DNA from: Algoriphagus marinus | GTDB taxonomy: Bacteria; Bacteroidota; Bacteroidia; Cytophagales; Cyclobacteriaceae | Assembly: GCF_001936475.1 (NCBI RefSeq) | Contig: NZ_MSPQ01000001.1 | Span: forward strand, 310,001 to 374,000 | Length of the DNA: 64,000 bases | Direction of reading: 5' to 3' | The notes under the pieces: generated by a model | The model's input: only the letters and a program-made list of their open reading frames with translations | The model's database searches: none | Told to the model about the DNA's origin: nothing | In this document: positions 37,060-46,682 of the stretch, in pieces | Numbering within the stretch: position 1 is the stretch's first letter | Layout: each line of letters opens with the position of its first letter | Program-made: the position numbers and the translations under genes

Positions 37060-38208
37060 ATGAAAAAACCACTCTATTTGGCCGTTTTAGTAGGATTTTT
37101 CGCTTGTAGCGAAAAGGATGTGGCTTCGGATTCTGATAGGAGCGTAGACTTCAGCTATAGCCTCGACACCGTGATAGTAGATGCTGGAGATGAGTTTATA
37201 TATCTTAATTGGGATTTGACAGCTTCAGCAACCTCTCCAGACGGTAGCTATCTTTATAATTGGGATCAGGGAAAAAATTCTGTCCAATTTATCAATCTCG
37301 AAAATCTGATGTTGGAAAAAATACTGCCTTTAGAAGTGGAGGGCCCCAATGGAATAGGAACTGATCGAGTTTATCATATTTATACATCTGAAGACAATAA
37401 ACTCGTCCTAACTGATACCTACACCGTTGCGGTGATAGATTTTGATGGTAAAAAGTCTTTAGGTTTTCAGTATGTTAATTCTGGTTTCAAAGGAGATAAG
37501 TTGCCAGAAACAATGCGAATTACTTATCAGGAATTTATTTCCAACGACGGAAAATTCCTAATTGCCACATACGGGGATCTACAAATGAATGAGCCTCCAT
37601 CGGGTATTGCATTATTTGATTTAGAAAAGAAAGAATTGAGTTTAAAATCCATTCCCACTTTTTACGAACAAGAACCTTATTTATTCAAGTATTATTTTGA
37701 TGGAAATTTGGCAGGAATGAATGAGGCTGATATTCATCTAATGATGAAAAATGATTCAGTGATCTTTTCAAGCAGTGTTTTCAACAAAGTGTATTTCTAT
37801 CAATTTGCAACAGATTCCACTACGTCTCTAGATTTCCAAAGTAAATACACCAGTACTAGAGCTCCTGGTAATTATCCTAAACAAACTAATACCTATCCAG
37901 AATTTATGGATATTGCGAAAGTATTCGAACAAGAAGTCAGCTACGGCCGCCTATTTTTTGATGATCAAAATAAAGTCTATTGGCGATTTGCGAAGGAAAT
38001 GGATAGCATGAAAGGCGATACCATCCAGTATAAAACTGTGCTAACGGCTTTCGATCCTCAGTTTAATCAGCTCCACGAAGAGTTGCTTCCTTCCGATTTT
38101 GATCTACCAGATACCTATTTCGCCCGAGAAGGAATGATTTATACCTTTTTGAATATCAACGACGAACTCGCCTTTGTGCGGATTAAACCAACTTTTACTT
38201 ATGAATAA
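37060..38208 (+). CDS. DUF4221 lipoprotein, array copy 9
   Basis: 382 aa, Cys16 (GFFACSEKD). YSLDTVIVDAGDEFIYL, EGPNGIG, IFSSSVFNKVYFYQ, KEMDSMKGDT, TAFDPQFNQLHEE, ending INDELAFVRIKPT. Its first ~35 codons and last ~95 codons are near-identical in DNA to those of copy 11, but the middle is divergent. Its stop overlaps the ATG of copy 10 by 8 bp (ATGAATAA). Confidence 0.88.
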   Translation: MKKPLYLAVLVGFFACSEKDVASDSDRSVDFSYSLDTVIVDAGDEFIYLNWDLTASATSPDGSYLYNWDQGKNSVQFINLENLMLEKILPLEVEGPNGIGTDRVYHIYTSEDNKLVLTDTYTVAVIDFDGKKSLGFQYVNSGFKGDKLPETMRITYQEFISNDGKFLIATYGDLQMNEPPSGIALFDLEKKELSLKSIPTFYEQEPYLFKYYFDGNLAGMNEADIHLMMKNDSVIFSSSVFNKVYFYQFATDSTTSLDFQSKYTSTRAPGNYPKQTNTYPEFMDIAKVFEQEVSYGRLFFDDQNKVYWRFAKEMDSMKGDTIQYKTVLTAFDPQFNQLHEELLPSDFDLPDTYFAREGMIYTFLNINDELAFVRIKPTFTYE

Positions 38209-39337
38209 GCTATTTAAAAACTCGCTGATTGTCTTCAGCCTTTTTTCGATTCATTCATGTGGCGAGAATTCTTCCAATACGGAATCATCTGCAAATCTGG
38301 AATTGACCTACGAAATCGACACCGTCATGGTGGACCCTGGAGAAGGCTTTATTTATTTGAAGCGCGCCCTGTCTGCATCTACACTTTCGCAGGATCAAAA
38401 AACCCTCTTCAATTTTAATTTTGACGCAGTGGAACTAGAGGTCATCGATCTGGAAAAACTTCAGCTAGTCGACCGAATCCCAATGGATGCCGAAGGGCCA
38501 CTAGGCGTGGGAATGCCTTCCAGTCTCGTGATTACAGAGGACGGAAATTTCCACTTTCCAAACTTTTATGATCTGCGCACATTCACGCCCCAGCTAGATA
38601 GCATGACGATGTTTCACCTTACTAGACAGAAGTTTGAGCAGCTGGATCCCGAAGAATCCCTCAAGCCGGAGTACCTCGTCTCTAAAGATGGGAAAATGCT
38701 CTTTGTGACCTATGGGCCGGAAGATTGGGAGCAGTCCAATCGTGGTTTGGCAGTGCTTTCCCTTCAGGAAAAATCGTTAAAAAAAATACCATTGGAAATC
38801 TTCTCTCGTCTGGAAGTTTTTCTGACCTCTTTGTACCAAGATGGCAACTTACAAATGCGAACGATAGAGCCAGTCTATTTTCATCAGCGAGATGAGAGAC
38901 TTCTTATCTCTTCATCCAGTTTTAATGATGCTTACATCTTAGATCTCAAATCCGATTCTGTCTCGCATGTAGTTTATCAATCTGCTTTTACCCAAAACAG
39001 TAAGAAAGTTCCTGAAAAAACCACTTTCGAATCCCCAGAGGAAATGAGAGCGAACTTCCGAGCTATGAATGAAAGCGTAAATTTCAGTCCCTTTTATTTT
39101 GATGAGAAAAGCAGGCGATTTTTTCGCTTTTCAAGAGACTTGGATCGGATGATCGGGGACTCCGCCACCTTTAAAAAAGTGGTCACGATCTTTGATGAGG
39201 ACCTAAATCAGCTCCATGAAGCTCCTTTCCCATTGGACATCTTTGGCTTTAAATTCTTTAAAGATGGCAAGCTTTGGTCTTTCGTGAATTTGGACGATGA
39301 GCTGGGCTTCGAAATATTTACCTTAGAGTTGAACTAG
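38201..39337 (+). CDS. DUF4221 lipoprotein, array copy 10
   Basis: 378 aa from ATG 38201 (MNKLFKNSLIVF), lipidation at Cys20 (SIHSCGENS); an upstream in-frame start at 38174 would put nine extra residues before the leader. YEIDTVMVDPGEGFIYL, EGPLGVG, ISSSSFNDAYILD, DLDRMIGDS, TIFDEDLNQLHE, ending KDGKLWSFVNLDDELGF. Paired with copy 9 as the first half of a duplicated two-gene unit, the second being copies 11 and 12. Confidence 0.87.
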   Translation: MNKLFKNSLIVFSLFSIHSCGENSSNTESSANLELTYEIDTVMVDPGEGFIYLKRALSASTLSQDQKTLFNFNFDAVELEVIDLEKLQLVDRIPMDAEGPLGVGMPSSLVITEDGNFHFPNFYDLRTFTPQLDSMTMFHLTRQKFEQLDPEESLKPEYLVSKDGKMLFVTYGPEDWEQSNRGLAVLSLQEKSLKKIPLEIFSRLEVFLTSLYQDGNLQMRTIEPVYFHQRDERLLISSSSFNDAYILDLKSDSVSHVVYQSAFTQNSKKVPEKTTFESPEEMRANFRAMNESVNFSPFYFDEKSRRFFRFSRDLDRMIGDSATFKKVVTIFDEDLNQLHEAPFPLDIFGFKFFKDGKLWSFVNLDDELGFEIFTLELN

Positions 39338-39344
39338 CCCTATC

Positions 39345-40502
39345 ATGAAAAAACTACTCTATTTAACCGTTTTAGCAGGATTTTTTGCTTGTAGCGAAAA
39401 GGATGCTGCCTCAGATTCCGACAGGAGTATAGCTTTTAGCTATAGCCTCGACACTGTCATGGTAGATTCCGGAGATGAGTTTATCTACTTGAATTGGAAC
39501 TTGTACACTTCAGATCTTTCGGCGGACCAGAAATACCTGTACAATTTCAAAACCGGTGGAAATCCAACGGGGCTTGAAGTTATTGACCTGGAAAAGCTAA
39601 AATTGGAAAGGGTGATACCGATGAGTTTGGATGGCCCGAATAGCATTAGATCTCCTTATATATCCAATGTCTATCTGCTTCCGGATGGGACATTTTACCT
39701 TTCTGACAACTACGAAGTGTATTATTTTGATCAGGAAGGAAATAAGCTTTCTTCTTTCAACTATGTAAAACAGGAATTTGAGGGAGAGCGATTGCCTGAA
39801 ACACAACGAATAAAATTCAATGAGGTCTTATCCAAAGACGGAAAAACACTTGTAGCGCTCTATGGAGGACAAAAAATGGGAGATGCTATTGACGGACTGG
39901 CAACATTTGATCTGGATAATAAGCGTGTAAGCTATACCCCTCTGGATTTATTTCAAGAAGTGGAAAAGTATCAATCCATTCTGTATTATGAAGGAGTGCA
40001 GCCGATGTCTATGGCTCTGGCCAATATTTTTCTTGAGTTGAAAAATGATACCTTGCTCTATTCCAATTCCGCTCAAAACAAAGTTTTCTTCTATCACCTC
40101 AAAACAGATTCACTTACATCAAAAGAATTTTCAAGCAAATACACCACTAACGAAGCCCCTGGAAACTATCAAAAACGTACAGATTCAGAGGAGGAGTTTA
40201 GAGAAATCATGCAGGCGAAAGATCAAGAAGTCAGCTACGGCCGCCTATTTTTTGATGATCAAAATAAAGTCTATTGGCGATTTGCGAAGGAAATGGATCA
40301 AATGAAAGGCGATACCATTCAGTATAAAACTGTGCTAACGGCTTTCGATCCTCAGTTTAATCAGCTCCACGAGGAATTGCTTCCTTCCGATTTCGATCTA
40401 CCAGATACCTATTTCGCCCGAGAAGGGATGATTTATACCTTTTTGAATTTGAATGACGAACTCGCTTTTGTGAGGATTAAACCAACTATTACTTATGAAT
40501 AA
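39345..40502 (+). CDS. DUF4221 lipoprotein, array copy 11
   Basis: 385 aa, Cys16 (GFFACSEKD). YSLDTVMVDSGDEFIYL, DGPNSIR, YSNSAQNKVFFYH, KEMDQMKGDT, ending LNDELAFVRIKPT. Leader and C-terminal third match copy 9 almost base for base; the blade region between about residues 60 and 290 is clearly different. Overlaps copy 12 by 8 bp through the same ATGAATAA junction that links copies 9 and 10. Confidence 0.88.
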   Translation: MKKLLYLTVLAGFFACSEKDAASDSDRSIAFSYSLDTVMVDSGDEFIYLNWNLYTSDLSADQKYLYNFKTGGNPTGLEVIDLEKLKLERVIPMSLDGPNSIRSPYISNVYLLPDGTFYLSDNYEVYYFDQEGNKLSSFNYVKQEFEGERLPETQRIKFNEVLSKDGKTLVALYGGQKMGDAIDGLATFDLDNKRVSYTPLDLFQEVEKYQSILYYEGVQPMSMALANIFLELKNDTLLYSNSAQNKVFFYHLKTDSLTSKEFSSKYTTNEAPGNYQKRTDSEEEFREIMQAKDQEVSYGRLFFDDQNKVYWRFAKEMDQMKGDTIQYKTVLTAFDPQFNQLHEELLPSDFDLPDTYFAREGMIYTFLNLNDELAFVRIKPTITYE

Positions 40503-41652
40503 GCTATTTAAAAACTCGCTGATCATCTTCAGCCTTTTTTCAATTCTTTCTTGCGGAGAGAAATCTTCCGATACGGAATCATCGGCAAATCTGGAAATCA
40601 CCTATGAAATCGACACCGTGATGGTGGATGCCGGCGATCATTTCTTTTTTGTACAATTTGGACTAAGTATGTCGGATGTGGATAAGGCTAGGAAGCTATT
40701 TTACAACTTCAATAGTCAGGAGATGACCATGGAAATCATCGACTTGGAAAATCTGAACCTGAAAGAGCTGATACAATATGAAAAAGAAGGCCCTAACGGT
40801 ATTGGAGGAGGTTTTATCATGAGAATTAAGGTACTCCCTGACGAAAGTGTTCTTTTTTATGATTTTGCAGGGATCCATCATGTCGCTTCTAATGGAGATA
40901 AAATTGCTACTTATAAAATCGAAGAAATGGATTGGGAAGGAGATGAGCTTTCCGAAAAACAGCTTATCAACATCTCAAGTCTTGATACTAAGGATGGGAA
41001 TTATTTTTATGGACAATACGGCACTCAGGGTATCGAAAGCAAAATAGCAGGTCTGGTTCAAATCGATCTTTCAAAAAACACTTTGAAGCTTTTCCCTTCC
41101 GATTTTCTGGATTTTAGCAATGCATACGACATTAGTTTTGATATGGGAGGAGGGAGATCAGCTAAAATCCCCGAACAGAATCTGGTAAGACTCGTCAACG
41201 ATGAAGTAGTAATCATCACTTCAGCAAAAAATTCACTCTGGCGATGGGATTTGGAAGGCGATAGCTTGATTAATCATTCGTATCAAAGCCAGTTAACCTC
41301 AAACAGTAAGAAAGGGAATTTCCCGATGACAGCTGGCTCGAATGATGAATTTAGAGCTGCGATAAAAGAAAAAAGTAAGGAGGTAAATTTTGGGACACTG
41401 ACTGAAGACTCTGAGCAGAATGTGCTCTGGCGATACCATAAAGAAATGGATCGCTTGACTGCTGGCGATACGATTATTTTCAAAAGTGTCCTGACAGCCT
41501 TCGATACTGATTTTAGGCAACTGGCAGAAAGTAAAATGCCTGAAAAATTCAAATTGTCTGATCCTATATTTTACCTGGATGGTATGCTCTGGCAGTTTTT
41601 GAATATTGATGATGAGGTGGCATTTGTGCGGGTGAAACCGACTTTGAAATGA
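40495..41652 (+). CDS. DUF4221 lipoprotein, array copy 12
   Basis: 385 aa, Cys20 (SILSCGEKS). The first ~45 residues match copy 10 (MNKLFKNSLI, SANLEITYEIDTVMVD). Then the body differs: EGPNGIG, ITSAKNSLWRWD, SQLTSNSKKGNFP, KEMDRLTAGDT, ending LDGMLWQFLNIDDEVAFVRVKP. This tail groups it with copies 13 and 15, so it too looks recombinant. Overlaps copy 13 by 4 bp (ATGA). Confidence 0.87.
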   Translation: MNKLFKNSLIIFSLFSILSCGEKSSDTESSANLEITYEIDTVMVDAGDHFFFVQFGLSMSDVDKARKLFYNFNSQEMTMEIIDLENLNLKELIQYEKEGPNGIGGGFIMRIKVLPDESVLFYDFAGIHHVASNGDKIATYKIEEMDWEGDELSEKQLINISSLDTKDGNYFYGQYGTQGIESKIAGLVQIDLSKNTLKLFPSDFLDFSNAYDISFDMGGGRSAKIPEQNLVRLVNDEVVIITSAKNSLWRWDLEGDSLINHSYQSQLTSNSKKGNFPMTAGSNDEFRAAIKEKSKEVNFGTLTEDSEQNVLWRYHKEMDRLTAGDTIIFKSVLTAFDTDFRQLAESKMPEKFKLSDPIFYLDGMLWQFLNIDDEVAFVRVKPTLK

Positions 41653-42818
41653 GAAGATTACCTTTTTTCTGTTTTCTCCTCTTTCTACTGGGATGTAATG
41701 ATCCCAGTAGCACTTTAGAAAATATAGCAAAAGTTCCTTCCAATGCATTTGAACTGACCTACTCGATCGATACGGTAATGATCGATGCAGGTGAGGATTT
41801 TGTTTATTTAAATAGTCAACTGCAGATTTCAGACATTTCTTTAGACAAAAAATTCCTATATAATTTCAATCCGGTGAATTATGAAATTGAGGTAATCGAC
41901 CTAGACCAAAAGATGTTGGTCAAGAAAATTGCCTTAGAAAAAGAGGGACCGAATTCAATACCTAATAGCTACTTCTACCGGTTGCAACTTGCGGATGAGG
42001 CCCAAGAGTTCCTTTTCCATACCACAAGCCATATCTATAGGACAGACTTGGAAGGAAATCTAATTTCGAGCTACCGCTTTATGAATGACTCAAAAAGCGA
42101 CTTCCGATATCCTGAGGAAAACATTATTAACCTTCAAGGATACGATTCAGAGGATGGTAATTACTTTTATTCTTACTACTCCGATACGCTACCGGATCGG
42201 ACCAGAAAAGGAATTGTCCGTTTCACTTTTGATCAAAAGAGTCTGGACTTTAGTCCTCAGGATTTCCTGCAATGGGCTAATGATTTTGATATTTTTTATT
42301 CAGAATCTGAATCAAGGAATAAAGGAGAGTATCCGGAAATGAGTGGTATATCGCTGTTTGGAGATAGCGTTGTTTTCAGTATTTCTTCTGTGAATAAGGT
42401 TTGGGTGTATAATTTTGAAACTGACCTTACCCAAGAATATTCTTTCGAAAGCCAATTGACCGAAAATAAAAAAGAGGGAAATTACCCCAAAAGGGTCAAG
42501 ACGTTAGAAGAATTCAGAGAAGCTGCAAAACTTAAAGGAAAAGAGGTTCATTTTTTTTCTGTGAAATATGATTCGGAAAACAACAGGTATCTAAGGATCA
42601 CGAAACAATTTGTCGGAACCTATTCAGATGAAAACCCAAATTTCATTTCAGTCTTAACAGTCTTTGATAAAAACTTAAATCCTCTTCTTGAGCAAAAGCT
42701 TAATGAACCAGGGTTTTTCCCATACGGGATTTCTTTTATCAAAGATGGAACCTATTACAGTTATTTGAATATTGACGACGAAATGGCATTTGTGAGATTA
42801 AAACCGACTTTGAAATGA
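41649..42818 (+). CDS. DUF4221 lipoprotein, array copy 13
   Basis: 389 aa, Cys16 (LFLLGCNDPS). YSIDTVMIDAGEDFVYL, EGPNSIP, FSISSVNKVWVYN, SQLTENKKEGNYPKR, ending KDGTYYSYLNIDDEMAFVRLKP. The leader is unlike those of the group A copies. Linked by 4-bp ATGA overlaps on both sides, so copies 12 to 14 should be translationally coupled. Confidence 0.87.
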   Translation: MRRLPFFCFLLFLLGCNDPSSTLENIAKVPSNAFELTYSIDTVMIDAGEDFVYLNSQLQISDISLDKKFLYNFNPVNYEIEVIDLDQKMLVKKIALEKEGPNSIPNSYFYRLQLADEAQEFLFHTTSHIYRTDLEGNLISSYRFMNDSKSDFRYPEENIINLQGYDSEDGNYFYSYYSDTLPDRTRKGIVRFTFDQKSLDFSPQDFLQWANDFDIFYSESESRNKGEYPEMSGISLFGDSVVFSISSVNKVWVYNFETDLTQEYSFESQLTENKKEGNYPKRVKTLEEFREAAKLKGKEVHFFSVKYDSENNRYLRITKQFVGTYSDENPNFISVLTVFDKNLNPLLEQKLNEPGFFPYGISFIKDGTYYSYLNIDDEMAFVRLKPTLK

Positions 42819-43960
42819 GAAAAAGCCTTTTTTATCTGTCTTCTTTTTGGATTCTTTTTGCTTGCTCCCAAAAGGAAGCGAATGAAAATTTCACTGGAGA
42901 TTTTTCATTTTCATATACGCTGGATACTGTAAATATTAATTCCCTTGGAACGTTCTTTTTTCTAAATAACGGTCTTTCAGGGTCTACACTTTCTGAAGAC
43001 AGTCGCTACTTATACACCTATAATCGTCCTAAACTCCGATTGGATATCATTGATTTAGAAGAATTGATCCTCAAGGATACCCTGTCTTTTGATGTCGAAG
43101 GACCCAAAGGAGTAGGATCGCTAAGCGTGTCTCAGATCAATCTGACAGATTCCGGTAAGTTGTACTTTGCGACATTCGAAGGGATTAGAGAATTTGATGC
43201 TGAGGGAAACTTATTGAAAATACATAACTGGGATGTCAATGAAGCCATTTCCAGCCAACTAGGACAAGATCACATGATTAGTTTCCTAGGAGAATTTTCA
43301 AAAGATGGGAGTAATTTTTATGGAACCTATTCAACATTAGGTCGCGCGGCAAATACAATGGCGGATGGTTTGGCCATCATAAACATGGAGACCAACAAAA
43401 TTAAAACGGTACAAATCCCAGCTCTGAAAGCCTTGAAAGAATATGAAATAAGTTTTGAAGTTGATGGATTATCCAGTACAGCGGGGGATCAATATTTTTT
43501 GTCTCTCTCAAACCAAAAATTGATCATTAGCCAAAGCTCTATAAATGGTGTATCCATTTATGATCTGAAGCAGGATTCACTGCTGGTATATTCTTATGAA
43601 ACTGAACTTTTACCAGCCCGCAAGCCTGGAAATTTTCCAAGAAGGGCGAATAGTATGGAGGCCTTCGAGGAGGCCATGAACGAAAAGTCAAAAGAACCCT
43701 ATTTTGGCAGTTTTTTATATAGTGAGAAAGATCAACTCTACTATCGAGTGAGTTTTACCAAAGCGATTAATGGATCAGGAGAACTAGTCTGGAATGGGAT
43801 TCTTTCGGTTTTTGATGAGAATTTTAAACTTCTCCACGAAGAAGAAGGCCTAGGCAGATATTCGGGAAAAACCTTTATCAGGGACGGAAAGATTTATCGA
43901 TTCATCAATTTAGAGGATGAAATGGCTTTTGAAATATTGACGCCGGTGATTTCGAGGTAA
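42815..43960 (+). CDS. DUF4221 lipoprotein, array copy 14
   Basis: 381 aa, Cys17 (ILFACSQKE). YTLDTVNINSLGTFFFL, EGPKGVG, ISQSSINGVSIYD, ending RDGKIYRFINLEDEMAFEIL. One of the most divergent members: the usual V-D-x-G after the first strand is replaced by N-I-N-S-L-G. It starts by a 4-bp overlap with copy 13 and is followed by a 19-bp gap. Confidence 0.86.
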   Translation: MRKSLFYLSSFWILFACSQKEANENFTGDFSFSYTLDTVNINSLGTFFFLNNGLSGSTLSEDSRYLYTYNRPKLRLDIIDLEELILKDTLSFDVEGPKGVGSLSVSQINLTDSGKLYFATFEGIREFDAEGNLLKIHNWDVNEAISSQLGQDHMISFLGEFSKDGSNFYGTYSTLGRAANTMADGLAIINMETNKIKTVQIPALKALKEYEISFEVDGLSSTAGDQYFLSLSNQKLIISQSSINGVSIYDLKQDSLLVYSYETELLPARKPGNFPRRANSMEAFEEAMNEKSKEPYFGSFLYSEKDQLYYRVSFTKAINGSGELVWNGILSVFDENFKLLHEEEGLGRYSGKTFIRDGKIYRFINLEDEMAFEILTPVISR

Positions 43961-43979
43961 TCCTTTTAATAAAAAACTA

Positions 43980-45170
43980 ATGAACCAACTTAATAATCAG
44001 ATCAAATTTCCAGCAAATAGGTTTTCGATGCCGATATGCCTAATTATTTTTCTGACCATTTTTTCAAGCTGCGCTGAAAAGAATTCTCAACAATCCAGTG
44101 ATGAACTTTTGATTTCATACGCCATAGACACAGTTAGTGTGGACTCGAAAGGATATTTTTTCTATTTGTCTGAGGCCTTAGGGCGTTCTTTTTTATCAAA
44201 AGACGGTAAAACACTCTACAACCTGAATCAAAAAAAACCGATGTTGGAAGTAGTTGACCTTACAACGTTAGTCCTAAAAGATACCATTCCATTGGAACGT
44301 GAGGGCCCTTCAGGAATTGGGACTTATCCATTTTATGATGGTTTTCAGGTAATGGATAGTGGAGATATTTTCTTTTTCGCATGGGAAGAACTGGTGAAGC
44401 TCAATGCAGATAGAGATAAGGTTAAAAAATACCGATTTGATCAACTTAAACTAACTGAGGATACACTTCTACCCGATGAGGTGATTCGCTATGAGGGGCT
44501 TATTTCAGAGGACGGGCAATATCTATTTACCTTTTTTGGTAATAAATCTGACATCCATTCTCGCTTGGGATTGGTCAGGGTAGGTTTAGAGGACCTTACG
44601 ATTAAGAAACTAGATCTACCCATTTTCGATGAGTTGCTTCCTTTTGAAATCAAATCCGAATCTTCAAATGGTTATCCCTTTACCTATGTAGAGCCTATTC
44701 ACCTCACTCAGGCAGAAAATCAGCTTTTGGTTTCGTCTAGCCCTTTCAATGAGGCATACCGAATTGATCATGACTTTAATAGGTTTGAGCGGCTTACTTT
44801 TTCTTCAATGATCACTCCTGATCAAGTAGAAATCACTTATCCAACCCAGCACAGTTCAGAAGCCAAGCAAACCAATGCCATTTGGGATCGCTGGAAGCAA
44901 GTTTCTTTCTATGGATTAAATTGGGATACTCAAAGCCAGAAATTTTGGAGGATTACCGATCAAACATTCATGGAAAACGAAACCAATCCGAATAAGACTA
45001 CGCTTACCTTTTTTGATTGGGAATTAAATCAATTGGGAGAAGTCAGTTTGCCAGAAGATTGGAAAATTAGGGGAGCTCCTTTTATGGCTCAAGGAATGTA
45101 TTGGCAGTTTATCAATATCGACGACGAAATGGCATTTGTGAGATTAAAACCGACGATTACGGAAAAATAA
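43980..45170 (+). CDS. DUF4221 lipoprotein, array copy 15
   Basis: 396 aa if started at ATG 43980, with Cys31 (IFSSCAEKN); ATG 44028 (MPICLIIFLTIFSSC) would give a more ordinary 15-residue leader and is a real alternative. YAIDTVSVDSKGYFFYL, EGPSGIG, VSSSPFNEAYRID, ending AQGMYWQFINIDDEMAFVRLKP. Last gene of the array; an imperfect hairpin follows about 110 bp downstream. Confidence 0.86.
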   Translation: MNQLNNQIKFPANRFSMPICLIIFLTIFSSCAEKNSQQSSDELLISYAIDTVSVDSKGYFFYLSEALGRSFLSKDGKTLYNLNQKKPMLEVVDLTTLVLKDTIPLEREGPSGIGTYPFYDGFQVMDSGDIFFFAWEELVKLNADRDKVKKYRFDQLKLTEDTLLPDEVIRYEGLISEDGQYLFTFFGNKSDIHSRLGLVRVGLEDLTIKKLDLPIFDELLPFEIKSESSNGYPFTYVEPIHLTQAENQLLVSSSPFNEAYRIDHDFNRFERLTFSSMITPDQVEITYPTQHSSEAKQTNAIWDRWKQVSFYGLNWDTQSQKFWRITDQTFMENETNPNKTTLTFFDWELNQLGEVSLPEDWKIRGAPFMAQGMYWQFINIDDEMAFVRLKPTITEK

Positions 45171-45276
45171 TTTCAACCTGATTCAGGCAGAAAAACATCC
45201 CATTTGGGCCTTGTCATCATGTGGAATCCTTTGAGCTTTCTCAATTGAGCTTTCTGATTTTTTTGGGAACCGAAAT

Positions 45277-45311
45277 AGACCTTCAAGGTTAAAGAAAAAC
45301 CTCAAAGGACT
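45277..45311 (+). terminator. Imperfect hairpin downstream of the DUF4221 array
   Basis: AGACCTTCAAGGTT and AACCTCAAAGGACT are complementary at 11 of 14 positions around a short A-rich loop. It lies between the array and the convergent TRIC-type gene; may act as a weak terminator or be an intergenic repeat. Nothing else recognised in 45171-45350. Confidence 0.4.
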
Positions 45312-45350
45312 ACCCAATTTTCAGCTTTCTAACTTTTGCTTTCAAATTTC

Positions 45351-45953
45351 CTATCCCAGTCTCGGCAAGCTCAGCTTATACTTCATCGAGATCAGACGAA
45401 TACTGATCACCAGTGACATGGAGATTAGCAGGTTGTAATCCCTTGGAAGACCATAGTGATTCAGAACCAAGTAGAGAATCGCTCCAGCAAGGCAGGCTGA
45501 AGCATAGACTTCCTTCCGGAAAAGAATTGGGATTTCATTGGTCAAGGTATCTCTGATCACTCCGCCCATGACGGCCGAAAACATCCCCATAATCGCTGCA
45601 ATCTCAGGTCGCACGCCTAGACTTAGCGCCTTCTCCACACCCAAAACGGTAAAAAACCCTATCCCAAGGGTGTCAAATAAAAAGAAGGTTTTCCGAAGGC
45701 GGCTCAAAAATTTAGGGAAAATAAATGCTGCTAAAACTCCGGCAAGAATTGCATATAAAAACCAAATATCTCCGATCCAAACCAGCGGATAGCTATCCAA
45801 CAAAATATCCCGAAGTGTACCTCCACCGATGGCGGTAATAAAACCCGTGAATCCGGCTCCAAACAAATCATGCTCCCGCTCCCGAATGGCCAAAGCACCC
45901 GAGATCGCAAAGACGAAGGTTCCGGTCAATTCAAGTGCGTATTGTAATTCCAT
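45351..45953 (-). CDS. TRIC-type cation channel family protein (UPF0126/YicG)
   Basis: 200 aa, seven predicted membrane helices in two UPF0126 repeats. Each repeat carries the hallmark Gly-Gly-x-x-x-Arg-Asp: AIGGGTLRDILLDSYPLVWI and VMGGVIRDTLTNEIP. Prokaryotic homologues of trimeric intracellular cation channels; ion selectivity here is unknown. Convergent with the DUF4221 array. Confidence 0.88.
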   Translation of the reverse strand: MELQYALELTGTFVFAISGALAIREREHDLFGAGFTGFITAIGGGTLRDILLDSYPLVWIGDIWFLYAILAGVLAAFIFPKFLSRLRKTFFLFDTLGIGFFTVLGVEKALSLGVRPEIAAIMGMFSAVMGGVIRDTLTNEIPILFRKEVYASACLAGAILYLVLNHYGLPRDYNLLISMSLVISIRLISMKYKLSLPRLG

Positions 45954-46055
45954 GTGATCCTTTTTGGTAGGTTTATCAAATTTCTAAACAGGACTCAAAT
46001 AAATTTTTTCTTTCCCTAATGCTGCTGTCGTCCGTGGACCGTCCACAGTTGACAG

Positions 46056-46682
46056 TTAGTTAACTTTTTTCTCCAACACAAAAACCCCCATTTCCCGCTG
46101 CCCCAAAACCAAAACCGTCTTGGGTACTTCCAAAAATTGAAATCCCATATCCAGGATCTTATCCAAGTGCTTTTGCTGCAACACAAAACGCTCCGAACCA
46201 TCCGGCAATAAATATTTCCCATCTCCCAATTCAGTACTCTTCTCCAATATTCCTCCGAAAGCTGTTGTCATTCGAAACCAGAGAATCCCTCCCGGCTTTA
46301 AGACTCGACACATTTCATTCATCATTTGCCAGAAATTTTCCTCATCCCTTGCAAAATGCAAAACCGCCGAGCAGATCACCGCATCAAAAGCGCCGGCATG
46401 AAAAGGCATTTCCTCCATCCTTCCAACTTGAAAGCGATGGGCATCATAGTTTGGTTGTAAGCTTTTTGCTACAAAGCGCAGGTATTGGACTGCTAATTCC
46501 TCCTGATCGAAACCAAATATCTGAAAGCCTGCATTGAGAAAGTAAACGGCATTTCTACCTTCTCCACAACCGGCATCCAGAATCTTCATCTCGGTGGAAA
46601 AGCGCGCTTTTAAAATCTGGTCGAGCAGATAGATATCAATGTTTCCAAGCAATCGATTCAGTTCACTGGGCTGCATCTTCAA
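46056..46682 (-). CDS. Class I SAM-dependent methyltransferase
   Basis: 208 aa. SAM-binding motif I ILDAGCGEGRNAVYFLNAG followed by FGFDQEE, motif II around AGAFDAVICSAVLHFARDEE and motif III RVLKPGGILWFR. Substrate not identifiable; similar small enzymes act on metabolites or thiol compounds. Its start overlaps the patatin gene stop by 20 bp, so the two are co-transcribed. Confidence 0.87.
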   Translation of the reverse strand: MKMQPSELNRLLGNIDIYLLDQILKARFSTEMKILDAGCGEGRNAVYFLNAGFQIFGFDQEELAVQYLRFVAKSLQPNYDAHRFQVGRMEEMPFHAGAFDAVICSAVLHFARDEENFWQMMNEMCRVLKPGGILWFRMTTAFGGILEKSTELGDGKYLLPDGSERFVLQQKHLDKILDMGFQFLEVPKTVLVLGQREMGVFVLEKKVN

